Shown in pieces: positions 1-12,123 of a DNA stretch of 64,000 nt (position 1 is its first letter; the number at the start of each line of letters is the position of its first letter). The notes below the pieces were generated by a model that searched no databases, had not been told where the DNA came from, and saw nothing but the letters and a program-made list of their open reading frames with translations. The stretch spans positions 124,001-188,000 of the forward strand of contig CAMPDV010000279.1 in the NCBI GenBank assembly GCA_946699065.1. The letters run 5' to 3'. The position numbers and the translations under genes are program-made. Source of the stretch: Loxodes magnus (lineage: Eukaryota > Ciliophora > Karyorelictea > Loxodida > Loxodidae).

Positions 1-82
1 TTCTTGTTCTTTTTAAATAATTGCTTAATTTTCTAATCATAAATTTAAGTTTTATTATTTCTAATGCTTTTTTAAAATATAG

Positions 83-565
83 ATGCATTCAGATTTGCTA
101 ACATAGATCTTTAAGTGAGTTTATGAAAAAATCTTACTTGTTTCATTTATAAACTCCTATACCTACTTTGAAGATTTGGAAAGAAGAATCATATCATCTG
201 CTCATCCTCTAGAAGCGAAGCTAATACTCGTATCCTGGCGTTTGAATCTCAAATAGGTACTTTTACTTTCCAAATATCTAATTACTATGTCATAATACAG
301 CAATGCTAAAACTGATCCATATGAACTTCCTTATATAACTCCATTGTTGTATTATAATGTTCTGGTGTTCTTTCCATCTATGATAAATGAAGAATATAGA
401 TTTTTGTAAAACAATTCTAAGGCTATTATTATTGAATACTTACAAAAAACTGAATATATTTGTTTTGCTTTAGAAGATAAATTAATAGTATTTGTATGTA
501 GAAATAATGTAAAAAAATCAAAATTAAAATACTATTTTTTTAAGAATTTTCAATTTATAAATTAA
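83..565 (+). CDS. Hypothetical protein, possibly 5' partial
   Basis: I do not recognise the family. One frame from the ATG at 83 to a TAA at 563-565 gives about 160 residues with protein-like composition: mixed charged and hydrophobic stretches such as YFEDLERRIISSAHPLEAKL and FFPSMINEEYRF, unlike the I/N/K/F monotony of the AT-rich spacers. It uses TAA/TAG as Gln and one TGA at 116-118 as Trp. The start is the first in-frame Met, and the true gene may begin left of the window. No membrane segment or catalytic motif is evident. This stretch lies outside the tandem array, so there is no second copy for comparison. Confidence 0.5.
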
Positions 566-895
566 GTTTCTTAAAGTTCATAGTTAAGTAAATTAATGTA
601 ATTTCTTAACACTTAAAGCAACATTTATAAAATGACTAAATAGTCTGGTTTAATTAAACATTTATAGGAATCAAATAATAAAAAGATCTGTTAAACATAA
701 TTGAGACTAGAAAAGTATTTGCATAGTGTCAAAAGATACTTATAATGCTAATAAAAAGATTTCTATTAATTAATGCTTTGGAGTTCATTAATTTAATATT
801 TATCTTAATTAAATAAAAGAAACTTCCCTATTTCACTTACATTAAAGAAAAATAATAGAAAATAACTAAAACTACTTTAAAAATCTTCAATCAAG
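566..895. other. AT-rich spacer and left edge of the tandem array
   Basis: This stretch follows the hypothetical gene and has no recognisable gene. Its last bases are unlike the sequences preceding the equivalent points at 14399 and 38530, so the array's similarity starts near 896, at TTTATTTCCTTCTAC. Confidence 0.6.
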
Positions 896-943
896 TTTTA
901 TTTCCTTCTACACAAAATCAGAAACTATTTCATTAAGAACTAG

Positions 944-1855
944 ATGTTTAACATCAAAATTAAAGAGCAATTAGGATTTTTGCCAAAAACAGTCTAAGTT
1001 AAAATAAAGAGAAAGTTTCTAGATATACCAGAATTTAAAACTTTAACACTTAAACTATTTATTGAAGCTATTGAAAGTTCTGTTAACTTTTTTATCTATT
1101 AATTCATTTTAAGAAATGTCAATGGTATAAAATCTCAAACTATTAGAATCTTAAAAAAGGTAATTAAAAACTAATTTAGGTTAAAAATAATAAAATTAAT
1201 AAGCTTATTTAACTTACCTAAGGGTAAACCACTAATAATACATTTTAGTATTTAAATATAAACTAATAAGGAAATTAGGTAATATTTTCTTTAATTATTA
1301 TCAATAATATCTTTATTTACTGTTATTACATTATATACAATAAAGTGGATGTAGGAATAAAAGGTGAACTTCAATAATATGGAGGATGATATTTGCTAAC
1401 AATTCTTCACTCTTTTCTAAATAATATGTTAAGATTTGGAAGAATATTTTATAATTAAATACATAGGTGATAGTTTAATATTTAAAAAAGGAAATAAAGA
1501 TGATTGTAAAAACTGAAGATCTATTTCTCTTATTAATACTATTCTTAAACTAAATGATAAAGCTTTAACAAAAAGACTATAAAATCTGATTTATTAGAGA
1601 AACTTGATTCACCCTTCATAAATGGAATCTATGAAAAACAGATAAAAAACCTTATAGATTTGAATAATATAGCAAATAATTGATAATGATCGGAAACGTG
1701 ATAAAGGTAAGACTAAATTGAATAGCAACACTGATAGATGTTGAAAAAATGTTTGATTCAATAGAAAGAAGAATTTTGTTTGATTAACTTAAGAGAGTTA
1801 AACTACCACTTGGAATAGTTCTACCTAAGAATATTTATTAATAATATTAATATTT
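944..1855 (+). pseudogene. LINE-type reverse transcriptase remnant, copy 1
   Basis: This is a fragment of a non-LTR retrotransposon RT (RNA-templated DNA synthesis). Reading TAA/TAG as Gln and TGA as Trp, one frame from the ATG at 944 runs about 250 codons. It contains the finger-region signature IFKKGNKDDCKNWRSISLIN, whose Trp is TGA (canonical form NWRPISLLN), and then IHPSQ. Near 1690 the frame shifts by one base into IDVEKMFDSIERRILF, which matches RT motif A with its catalytic Asp. Nothing after about 1855 matches the YADD region, thumb or a nuclease, so the copy is truncated and dead. The left edge coincides with the array boundary; copies 2 and 3 continue further upstream. Confidence 0.75.
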
Positions 1856-1929
1856 AATATATTTCTAGCCATCATTTTTACTTTTATCCATATTTAGTTA
1901 TCTTTATTACCTACTAACTTAAAAGCTTT

Positions 1930-2195
1930 CAAAGGACTGGAAAGGAGTTTCCAGCTAAACGACCAAGATCATTCTCTTGATTTTCATAATGCGTGTATCC
2001 TTTTGCTTAATACAATAAGCTTTAGCCAGGGAGTTTCAAAGCAATATACGACAGGCTCAAGTCGCTAGCAAGAATGGATAACTAATTTTGTTTCCTTGCT
2101 GAAATTGACTCTAACCAGATATATTCTCAGCGACAGGATAGAAACTTGACCTTGACTATAAATCTAGAAGGTTTTATCAAACAATTAACCTCAAC
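1930..2195. repeat. GC-richer short interspersed repeat, copy 1
   Basis: This segment is clearly less AT-rich than its flanks and downstream of the RT remnant. It starts at a perfect hairpin, CTGGAAA-GGAG-TTTCCAG, and includes the block GGCTCAAGTCGCTAGCAAGA. Related copies are at 15433 and 39568 in the same context, and a diverged one is at 51555 in an unrelated context. Independent placement suggests a SINE-like element or the 3' region of the LINE. I could not find convincing Pol III A and B boxes. Confidence 0.5.
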
Positions 2196-2452
2196 TCCTG
2201 TCATATTTTTAATTATAATTTTTATGCTAAAAGATATTCTTTTGTAGATCTAATTTTTATATTAAAGATTAATTATTCGTAAATAAGCAGGGAATTAATA
2301 TATTTCTTTAATTTGCTTATTTTACAAAAATTATCATTTTTATCTTAATTTTCATAGATAAGCTAATTTTATAAAAACTAGTAAAAAGGAAATTTAACAA
2401 TTAAAAAGAATTAAAAATATTAGAATTTAGAAAATTATTTATATTATTATAA

Positions 2453-2707
2453 ATGAGGAAAGGAACTTGCGATACGCTCAGAAAAGACTAATAGATAGCT
2501 TAAATATCTAAAGATAAATGAAAGAGTTAGAAAAATAAAAGATAGAGAATAGAATCTACTGTTTAAAAAGACCTAATGAAGGAGATTAACTCTAATTATT
2601 CAGATCAGAATATAATGAATCTATTGGAAGAAGAATTAGAATAAATGGAAGAAAATGAGCAGATTCTGGTCAGATAAGATAATTTCCAAGAATACTCTTA
2701 TTTTTGA
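2453..2707 (+). CDS. Small coiled-coil ORF, intact only in this copy
   Basis: From ATG 2453 to TGA 2705-2707 the frame encodes 84 residues using TAA/TAG as Gln, ending with an acidic helix, NLLEEELEQMEENEQIL, that should form a coiled coil. The family is not recognised; the short helical acidic pattern is vaguely like RPA-interacting proteins, but that is only an impression. In the other two units single-base insertions near the middle break the frame, so it may itself be a relic. If TGA were read as Trp the frame would run on, so the end is uncertain. Confidence 0.4.
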
Positions 2708-3976
2708 TTTTCTCTTAATTTGTGGTCAACCTATTAATGGTGAAACCTCTTAAATTAATTAATTCATTCATGGCTAATTTTTTTAAATATAATAAACAAT
2801 TTTATTATTTTTATATGTTTATATAATAAATAAATTTTTTCAAAGTTATTCAGTTCTAAAAATCTTTGGTAGTATAAACTCTGAGCAAAAATAAAAATAA
2901 AATTTATCATTTTTATATGTTTCATTTCTATTCATAATTTAATATTTTTTCTTAATATTAACTCATTTACTTTTTATTTTATAAAGTCTCATGAACATTA
3001 CTCTTACAAAAAATCATAAAATTCTAATTTCAATTTTTTAAATAAAAATTTGTTCAAAATATTTTTTTCAATTTTTTCTTAACTAAAAAAAGATTAGAAT
3101 TAAAAAAATGTAATCTTTTTTTTAATTTCCTCTAATTTTTTAAAATTTCTATTTCTAAATGTTTCCTTTTTAAAATAATTTTTTTAATTTTTAATTTTTA
3201 ATTTTTTTTAATTTATTTAATTTCAATTTTTTTTATTCATTCGAAAACAAAATAATTTAATCAGTCCTCAAACTCTCCTCTAATCTAAAACACTAAGCAA
3301 AAATAAAATGCTTAAAATGTTTAAAGCTGTATTATGGATATATTAAACTTATTCTGTTTAATTAATTACTATTAATATAGTTATTATTTATTTAATATCT
3401 AAATATTTAACTAAAATTTATTAGTTATTATTTATTTAACTATTATTTATTTAGATTCTGAAAATATTATAACATTTTTAAACTAAAATAAAGAAAATCT
3501 ATAAATATTCACATATTATTTAAAATAATTTTATATTAGAAATTTGTTCCTTTATCTCTCTTTAAGTAAAATAGTAATTATGAATTAATATATTTCAAAT
3601 TTTCTCTTAAAGTTGAATAAATAATACTAAATTTTTTTTTGCAATATTTAATGTAAAAATTTTTAATTCAAACTAAAGAATCTCTACTTCTTTCCCAAAA
3701 ACTATTTTTGTTTAAATTTTTTAGAAAAAGACAAATTTTTTAAGATTTACAATTTTTAAAACTCTTAAAACTTTTTAAATTAAGTTCAGAATTACTATTC
3801 TTAAACCAAGCAAAGCTTTTATAAAATTAAATTTAATATTAATCCTTTTATAATTTTTAATATTTCTTTACTTTATAAAAATTTTAATTTATTTAATTAT
3901 ATAAAATTAAAAGCATTAATTTGTCATAAAATTTAATTAGATATTATTAAGACCCATAATTAGCTAATTTTTTTTA
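2708..3976. other. AT-rich spacer with poly-T and TTTTTAA runs
   Basis: Almost pure A/T with short runs of TTTTTAA-type repeats around 3180-3230. No gene, RNA or hairpin stands out. The equivalent spacer in unit 3 carries a large expansion of the same heptamer. Confidence 0.6.
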
Positions 3977-6135
3977 TTAATGAGTTTAATTGTTCTTCTT
4001 TCTTATACTCTCTCTCATCAGTTGCTTAAATACCTCTTCTTGTCCTCCACACTCATCCAAATATTATTTGTATCACAATTCTTAAACCTCAAACCATAAA
4101 TGAATATATTTAATTTCAATCTGCCTAGTTTATTATTTAGATATATTATTAATAATATTTACCCATTTTTATTACTAGTCATTTAAACGATAGTTTTGAC
4201 TTAATATTCTCTATATTTTCTATCTTGTTATAAAATATTAAATACTTGAAAATGTAAACCATAGATGATCATTAACTGATACTAACCATTTATTGCTCCT
4301 TGAAATATTCAAACTACCTACGCAATAAGTATAATTTATAAGAGTGCATACACATAATTAGTTGCAGTATTTCATATCTTAACGGTCTTGTCACTTGAAT
4401 CCGATATAATATGCTTATTATTTCATGTTATTTCGACTACTAATATAGCACCTGAATGGCCAGATAAAGTTTGAATAAATTGACTATTAGAGAAGTTCTA
4501 TATCTTAATGTTTTGTCATGACTTCCCTATACAATACATTTATGGTCACTCGATATCGCTACAGATCTTACATATCTTTTATGTCCATACAAAGTACTCT
4601 TAAACTAACCAGTTGTAAATCCCAAATCTTGTTTGTTTTATCATCATTTTCGTATACAATTCATTTCTAGCCACTTGAAATAGCTACAGATCATACATAA
4701 CTTGTATGTCCCTTCAAATTAGTCTTTAACTAAGTAATTGTAAAGTAACGTATCTTTATCGTATTATCAGGAGATGCAGAATCTGATATGATTCATTTCT
4801 GGTTATTTGATATCGCTACAGAGTTTACAGATGACGAGTGGCCTTGAAACAATATGGATGTTCAGTTATGACTGAGGTGGGGTTGGAATTATTAAAGTTT
4901 CAGTTTTGAACTTTGTGTTTCTTAAGTTACAAAATTGCAATTTATTGTTAGTAAAATTGATATTGGTGAAAATATTCTGTCGGATAATTCTGCACTAGTT
5001 AGATTTAAATTATTTAGATTAACTTAGTTGAATTTGAAGTTCTTGAAATTTAAGAGAGTAATTGCATAAGCTTAAGCTTACTATAAGTCTTAAGATTATC
5101 TTGATAATTCTATCATTTGTACTAAATTTTACTAGAGTACTTAGTTTTTATTTCATTCAACTACAACTACGACAAGATATCATTATTTGTTTTAAAACTG
5201 GACTTATTCAAAGAATTCTTAATCAAGATTTATAAGTTTATATTCTCTTACTTAAATTGATTCAAGAATTAACGGAACTGATCAAAATCATGCTATTAAA
5301 ATTTAATATTTTATAATTTGAGATATTTGTTTACTCTTATTTTATACTAATATTTTACTTATAGCTAAAATTAATAATATTTTATTAAGTCCCTTAAAAT
5401 TTAACTTTTTTGGCTCTTTTGCTTTATTATCATTCTGCTAATTTAAATTTTATTCGGCTGAAAATAATTATCAATTAACTAGTGAAAATATTACTCCGTT
5501 AATAATTAACTCTAAGGCTACTTCTTTAAGTATGTAAACAATTCAAGAATTAAATATTGCTTCAGTATCTTAAAACTATTCAGATCCTATAACTTAATTT
5601 ATTTTCCTATAGCTCTTGATTTTAGTATTAATGAAATAAATTTTATTATTCGTGTTAATTCTATGATCTTATCTACTATGAATATGAATTTTGTCAAAAT
5701 GCTAATTTTTATATCTTTTTCTTTATTTTATCTAGCTGGTTTATATAATTACCTTAATGATGAATATTACTTTTTAAATTTTCTTTAAAAATTCTAAAAT
5801 TGAAAGTAAACCAAATTTAATAGAGATCTAAAAAGCTTATGACTTTCATTTATTTCTTAAAATATTTTTATTTCAATCATCTTATTTTATTGTTTTATGA
5901 GTCATTATAATATTTTTGGTGCTTTCATGTTTTGATCTGATTATGCTGTATTTTATAATTCTTCAAGTCTTATATTAAATACTTCGATATGATTCGTACA
6001 ACCAATCTTTTTTGTAAGTTGATAAACTCTTTTAAGACATTATAAACAAGAAATTCATTCGCATAGAAGTTATTTTACTAGACACTTTTCTCAATCGAAA
6101 TATTTCGGAAAATTTGGATACTGATAAACATCCAT
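3977..6135 (-). pseudogene. WD40-repeat protein gene, complete arrangement, with frame breaks (unit 1)
   Basis: WD40 proteins fold as beta-propeller scaffolds. Reading starts at ATG 6135 with MDVYQYPNFPKYFDWEKC and a Cys-containing stretch, then a long Gln/Asn-rich helical region of about 400 codons. The WD40 part follows, with GH...SVAIS...QKWI and DKT.KIW repeats at about 4850-4190, and a C-terminal tail ends at TAATAA (3974-3979). Trp positions in KWI and KIW are often TGA. Four apparent one-base losses, all in the same direction, separate the frame segments, so this is probably a decaying gene; programmed slippage is a remote alternative. It is the only copy with both termini. Confidence 0.6.
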
Positions 6136-6411
6136 TTAAAAATAAAAAATGTTTAGTAAAAGAGATTAATTATTTTGGAAAAAAATAGAAAATTAAAATA
6201 TAAAAATAAAGAAAGAAAAAAATTAATTTTATTGTAATTAAGTTACAAAATTTAAATCTTTAGGAAATTAATTAATTTACTAATATAAACATTATTATGA
6301 TAAATCTAGTTTAAATAACGTGTATCATTCCTTCCAATGTGATTTAATTAAACTCTAATATTAAGAAGTACCTCACATAAGAAGAAACAAACAAAAATCA
6401 GAGCACAAACC

Positions 6412-6650
6412 ATGATGGACAAGATTGGAGAGGAATAAAATAGCATTAATGTTGAAAAATGTAGGATATTAGAGTTTCTTAGGATAGCCCTCTGATCTTG
6501 GCCTTGTATAAGAAGATATTTTCAAAGAAATAATATCACTAGATAGATTTTCAATGAAAAATTTATTAAAACTTTAAAAATTTGATTAAATGAAATGAGT
6601 GCTCAATAATCGAAGTTTTTTAATCAAAAATAAAAAAACTTATAAAAATA
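6412..6650 (+). CDS. Hypothetical protein fragment, copy 1
   Basis: ATG at 6412, divergent from the WD40 gene, opens a frame of about 75 credible codons including CRILEFLRIALWSWPCIRRY, with one Trp as TGA and Gln as TAA/TAG. After about 6640 the translation becomes AT-rich noise, so the 3' end is arbitrary. The family is unknown. The copy at 31602 is the same; the copy at 56553 has lost one A in an A-run and is frameshifted. Confidence 0.35.
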
Positions 6651-9468
6651 TAAATATTAAATAAATAATCAAAAATAATTAAAAGTTTAAATAAAAAATA
6701 AAATATTTATTTAAAAAATTATATTTTCCTGAGTAGCGAGCTGGTCAGATTCCCTAGTTTAAATTAGTTCATTTGTAGTTTTATATTCATTCTATATTGG
6801 GTTCCTTCTTTCATATTTTCCCATTTTAAATTGGATAAAAGATAATAATATATATTTAAATCTTCTTAAAGTTTGAAACATAAAAAATTAATACAAGTTA
6901 AATTTTATACGAAATTAAAGAATATTAAGATCAAATATTTCAAAAATAAACAAAAAAATTTTTTTCCAAACTTTTTCTCTTTTATCTTTTTTTTTAATAT
7001 ATTTATATTTTTATTGTGATTTTCTTTTTTAATTCACTTTCTTTTTACTAGATAAAATTTTTGACGTTAAATTTTTTTGTTTTAAAACCTTTTTTTCTTT
7101 TTTATATTTATTTTATTCATTGAAAAATATTATTTTAATTCTTTATCATTTTTTAAATATTTTTATTTTAAAATATTAAAAAATTTGCATGAATTAATAA
7201 TTGAATAATATCTTTTTTACTATAATTTATAGTGTTTTTTTATGAATTAAAGGAATTTTAAATTTTTTTAACAAATGTATTGTTTAATTTCAGATTATTT
7301 TCATTTGCTTTGCTTTATCAATTTAAACATTTTTTTTAATTTTAAGATCAAACATTGTGATTTTTTTCTTTCTCGTATTTCCTTTTAATATATTTTTTTA
7401 ATATTTTTATTTTTTAAAATCGTTCTAAATTAAAAACTTGATATATATATTTTTTTGTCGCTTATTTATATCTTTTTTTACTTGTTAAATTTTAATAATT
7501 TTTTGGTAAAATAATTTTTTGATATTCGAGCTTTTTCATAATAATCTTATTTTAATAATACTCTACTATTATTTGTTGTTAAATATTATTTTTTAAGTGA
7601 CTTAAGGTTAAGTAAATAATTGTTGTTTAGCTAGTCCTTTTATATGCTTTAAATTTACGAAAATGTTTATATATTTTTAATTCTAAATATGTTTTTAATG
7701 AAAATAATAACAAAAATTAATTATAGTTGCGCTACGCTTATTAGATTAATCATTTTAAATAAATTCGTATATGTTCTTATAAAATTTCTGCTGTTTCTTG
7801 CAAAATTGCTCATAGATTTTTACTCTTCTTTCTCTTCAATCAGTTTTCAAGATCAGTCCTTTTTTTTATCTTCCAGTTCTATTAATTTGAATAAAAGCTT
7901 AACTAGAACAGATTTATTACTTATTTATATTTGGTATTATTTTATCTTTTATATGATACTATATTATACTTTTAAAATCTTCTTATCATTTTCAAGTTTT
8001 CCTCATTAATTACTATAGTTGGCAACATTTATTAGTAACTGATTTTATTTTCTGTCTAAAGTACCTTAATTAAATTTTTCTTATATAATAAGGTAAAAAT
8101 AATTTTTCGTTGTACGTAAGATTTGAAATGCTAGGAGAAATAAATAACTCTGATTAAAATTATAATTAGTAATAAATCATATGCTAATTGGATACTTAAA
8201 GAGTGCATTTCATCTTAATAGTATATAACAAGAGAAATGTTACTAATAATATAATTAAATAAAATAGAATTTAGAGATAAGGATAGTAATAAAAAGGAAT
8301 TATAAAAAATAATAGTTGATGTATGAATTAGAATATAAAATAGGGTTATAAAGACTATATAGTGTGTTATAATATAGTAATGAAGATGAATAAGATTGAA
8401 ATAGTAGTTTATAATAAGAATAAGAATAATAATATTAAATAAGCTAAGATCTATTATCTGCTTTAATCAAATTATTACATTTATAGATTCTAAATTAAAT
8501 TAATTATCTATTAAAAACTAAAAGAATAAGAGCAACAATATCATACAACACTTTAACACTTTATTACATTTCCAAGCAAAACTAAATCAAACTAACTAAC
8601 TAAATGTTTACTTTACTATTATTTAAACTCACTATTTTATAATTCATTAAACACAAATTTTATACGGAGTAGATTAAATCATTACATATTATCTTTCTAC
8701 TCAAAAATTACTAAAGATATTAAAAAAAGATTAATAGAAAGGAATAAAATCGACAATATAAATATATTTTAAGAATCAAAGAACTAATATCAAGAAATCT
8801 AATACATCAGTTAAAAGACTCTAACTATTATCAAAATATTACATAAATTTTTAATTCAAACATCTCCTTAAAAGAATCATTTTTTCATAAATAAAGTGAA
8901 AAAGTAGAAAATTAACAAAGTTCTTAAAATATAACTCTAATATGCATAATAACTTTAAAATAAATGAAGCTGCTAAATCAAAAATTAATTAATAATCAAA
9001 CAATAATTTAAGATAAATATTTAAATTTGTTAAATGTTATTTTCATCTCCACTTATATCAAAAATTACACTCTATAATCAAAAGCTTACTTATTATTAAA
9101 ATGTTTACATCCTAAAATAGAAAAAACTACCTAATATAAATAATCTAATATTAATCCTTACTATAACATTCTTTAATAAATTATATTAGCATTACTTTCT
9201 TTTAAAATCAATTATTACCCCCTATAAATAATACTATTATTACATTCTATATCATAAAAATACTGACTAAACTTAAATATTACAAGCTCATATAAAAAAT
9301 CACAAGCTTAAATAAAATGTAAACCATCTTATAATTATCTCTTACAATCAAAAATTAAATAAATACCTGAAGTAGATTCTTACCGCCTGTGGTAATTTAA
9401 TACCCTCTAATAATAAAAAAAAGATACCAACTATAATAGTTTTTAAATACAAACTGTGAATAAAAACT
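6651..9468. other. Long AT-rich spacer
   Basis: Extremely AT-rich, with T-runs to about 7700, then A-rich sequence. From about 8500 onward it contains scattered degenerate TTAC...CTATAAAT motifs that resemble units of the neighbouring satellite. A hydrophobic reading frame at 7689-8009 was judged not to be a gene. No RNA gene recognised. Confidence 0.6.
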
Positions 9469-11072
9469 ATCTTACGTTCTATAAATACTTAAAATATCTT
9501 ACTCGCTATTATTATTTAAAATATCTTACATTCTATAAATATTAGAAATATCTTACTATCTATAAATGTTTAAAACATCTTACAATCTATAAATACTTAA
9601 AATATCTTACAATCTATAAATACTTAAAATATCTTGCAAACTATAAATATTAGAAATATCTTACTGCCTATAAATATTTAAAATATCTTACGTTCTATAA
9701 ATACTTAAAATATCTTACTCGCTATTATTATTTAAAATATCTTGCATTCTATAAATATTTTAAATATCTTACCATCTATAAATATTTAAAACATCTTACA
9801 TTCTATAAATACTTATAATATCTTACCATCTATAATTATTTAAAATATCTTGCTCCCTATAAATATAAGAATATCTTACAATCTATAAATATTTAAAGTA
9901 TCTTACATTCTATAAATATTTAAAGTATCTAACTCCCTATAAATTTTTAAAACATCTTACCATCTATAAATACTTAGAATATCTTACTCCCTATAAATAT
10001 TAGAAATATCTTACTCCCTATAAATATTAAAAATATCTTGCCATCTATAAATATTTAAAATATCTTACATTCTATAAACATTTAAACAATCTTACCATCT
10101 ATAAACATATGAAATATCTTACAATCTATAAATATTTAAAATATCTTACTATCTATAAATATTATAAATATCTTACATGCTATAAATACTTAAAATATCT
10201 AACGAACTATAAATATTTAAAACATCTTACTCCCTATAAATATTAGAAATATCTTACCATCTATAAATTTTTAAAACATCTTACTCTCTATAAATATTTA
10301 AAATATCTTGCTCGCTATAAATATTAGAAATATCTTACATTCTATAAATACTTAAAATATCTTACACCCTATAAAATTTTAAAATATCTTGCAATCTATA
10401 AATATTTAAAACATCTTACATTCTATAAATATTTATTATATCTTACCATCTATAGATATTTAAAATATCTTACTATCTATAAATATTTAAAATATCTTAC
10501 ATTCTATAAATACTTAAAATATCTTACTATCTATAGATATTTAAAAAATCTACTATCTATAAATATTTAAAATATTTTACATTCTATAAATATTTATTAT
10601 ATTTTACCATCTATAATTATTTAAAATATCTTACTCCCTATAAATATTTAAAGTATCTTACATTCTATAAATACTTAAAATATCTTACTATCTATAGATA
10701 TTTAAAATATCTTACTATCTATAATTATTTAAAATATCTTACAATCTATAAATATTTATTATATCTTACAATCTATAAATATTAGAAATATCTTATGAAC
10801 TATTAATATTTAAAGTATCTTACATTCTATACAAATTTAAAATATCTTACCATCTATAAATTTTTAAAACATCTTACTGCCTATAAATATTAGAAATATC
10901 TTACTAACTATAAATATTTTAAATATCTTACCATCTATAAATATTTAAAATATCTTGCCATCTAAAAATATTTTAAATATCTTACCATCTATAAAAATTA
11001 AAAATATCTAACATTCTATAAATATTTTAAATATCTTACCATCTATAAATATTTAAAATATCTTACATTCTA
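9469..11072. repeat. 27-bp satellite array, copy 1 (about 59 units)
   Basis: Head-to-tail units of 27 bp, framework ATCTTAC-NNN-CTATAAATATTTAAAAT. Units are almost all exactly 27 bp; two 26-bp units (near 9860 and 10545) are the visible exceptions. The three bases after TTAC vary widely (ATT, GTT, TCG, AAT, CAT, TCC, TGC, TAT, ACC, GAA and others) while the rest is well conserved. A second, milder variable zone lies in ATATTTAAA. It lies between the AT-rich spacer and the RING-UBL gene. Every frame is open because no codon is a dedicated stop here, so coding cannot be excluded, but a non-coding satellite is the simpler view. Confidence 0.9.
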
Positions 11073-11580
11073 ATTCAAATAGAAATACCATCTTATTTTA
11101 GTTTTTACCTCCTTTATTTGTTATTTTTACTTGCTATAATTAAATAAATAACTTTCTGGATTTGTTAAATTACCAACTTAATATTATTATTGTACAATCT
11201 TCTTTATTTAATACATTCTATATTTAATTTTTACCTCCTTTCTTAGTATTTTTACAGACTTATTTATCTTATTACATTCTTAAATTTAATTTTATTACTT
11301 TCTAGCTTTTAAAGTGTTACTCACTTTTGATAAATAAATTACACACTTTTTTAAAATTTACCTCCTGTACATTTATTTTTAACTTTTTTCGAAGTCATGT
11401 TAACCTTTTTTTATTTTTCTTACTTTCTCCTATTTTTGATTATTTATTACTTTCTAATTTTTATTTTTATTTTACATTCTATTATTATTTTATTTACCAT
11501 ATTATTCTCTCATTATTTCGAAAACTAATTTTTTATTAATTACTTTCTATTTTTAATATTTACCTCCTAATTTTGTATTA
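11073..11580. other. Degenerate satellite flank with TTACCTCC motifs
   Basis: Between the array and the RING-UBL gene the sequence keeps TTACATTCT and TTACTTTCT fragments and repeats TTACCTCC four times (near 11106, 11234, 11348, 11561), with CACCTCCTAAA at 11587. It looks like an older part of the satellite. The reading frame 11327-11539 is not supported as a gene. Confidence 0.4.
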
Positions 11581-12123
11581 TTATCTCACCTCCTAAAATT
11601 TATATTAATTACAATCCTTCAACTTTAGGTCTAACTAAAATTCATCTTTATTCCCCATTCTAACTATTTTACGTTAACTATCATATTTTTCTTATTGGCT
11701 ATAAAGTTCATAGAACTCAGTGTTAATTCCTTCTAATCTTTCTACTTTTTATTTCAGTTATTCAATTGTTTCTCCTTCCTCTACTGTTAAGTTTATTTCT
11801 TCTTTATTTAGAGTTAAAATCTTGATTTTTATTAGTTTCGGATTTCGTTATTAAAATAACTCATTTTTAGTTTCTTTAAGATGTAGTTATTTATATTCTT
11901 ATTTACTTTCACTTTATTAGCTATTTTAGCTTATTAAATTTGCTGGATTATCATAGGAAACTTTTTTGCACTCTCTTTTTGAGCACTGGTTAAAACCCTC
12001 TTTTTAGTATTCTTCAAGAATACAAATTTTACATACTTGATGTCCACAAGGAAGGTTTACGGGAATTCGTATTGATGAATCGAAATGAATTAAGCATGAG
12101 CTGCACCTATTAGATTCAGCCAT
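11581..12123 (-). CDS. RING finger plus ubiquitin-like domain protein, copy 1
   Basis: Probable ubiquitin-pathway protein of 180 residues, ATG at 12123, ending at tandem TAATAA. A RING-like zinc-binding set is seen at C7, C10, C26, H28, C31, C34, C47 and C52, with PCGHQVCKIC at its centre; the last pair is spaced C-x4-C rather than the usual C-x2-C. A Gln-rich linker follows. Residues about 98-170 match the ubiquitin fold: KIKILTLNKEEINLTVEEGE, then TIEQLKQKVERLEGI, closely paralleling ubiquitin's beta1-beta2 and helix. No C-terminal Gly-Gly is seen, so it is a domain, not a processed ubiquitin. TAA and TAG encode Gln throughout. RING proteins usually act as E3 ligases, which is inference here. 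Confidence 0.82.

Noticed and set aside
944-6135. In-frame TGA explained purely by pseudogene decay
   Set aside because: Decay clearly affects the LINE and WD40 copies, but TGA also occurs at conserved Trp in two otherwise unbroken kinase genes and in the intact gag4 ORF.
7689-8009. A 106-codon hydrophobic frame conserved in units 1 and 2
   Set aside because: It lies in T-rich spacer, has spacer-like composition (I, L, F, S, Y), no motif, and is broken by a one-base loss in unit 3 (57829-58041).
9469-11072. CRISPR array
   Set aside because: Units are contiguous 27-bp satellite repeats without distinct spacers, in eukaryotic-type sequence with no cas genes.
11327-11539. A 70-codon Phe/Tyr-rich frame, present three times
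   Set aside because: It runs through the degenerate satellite flank opposite the RING-UBL strand and looks like translated T-rich DNA.
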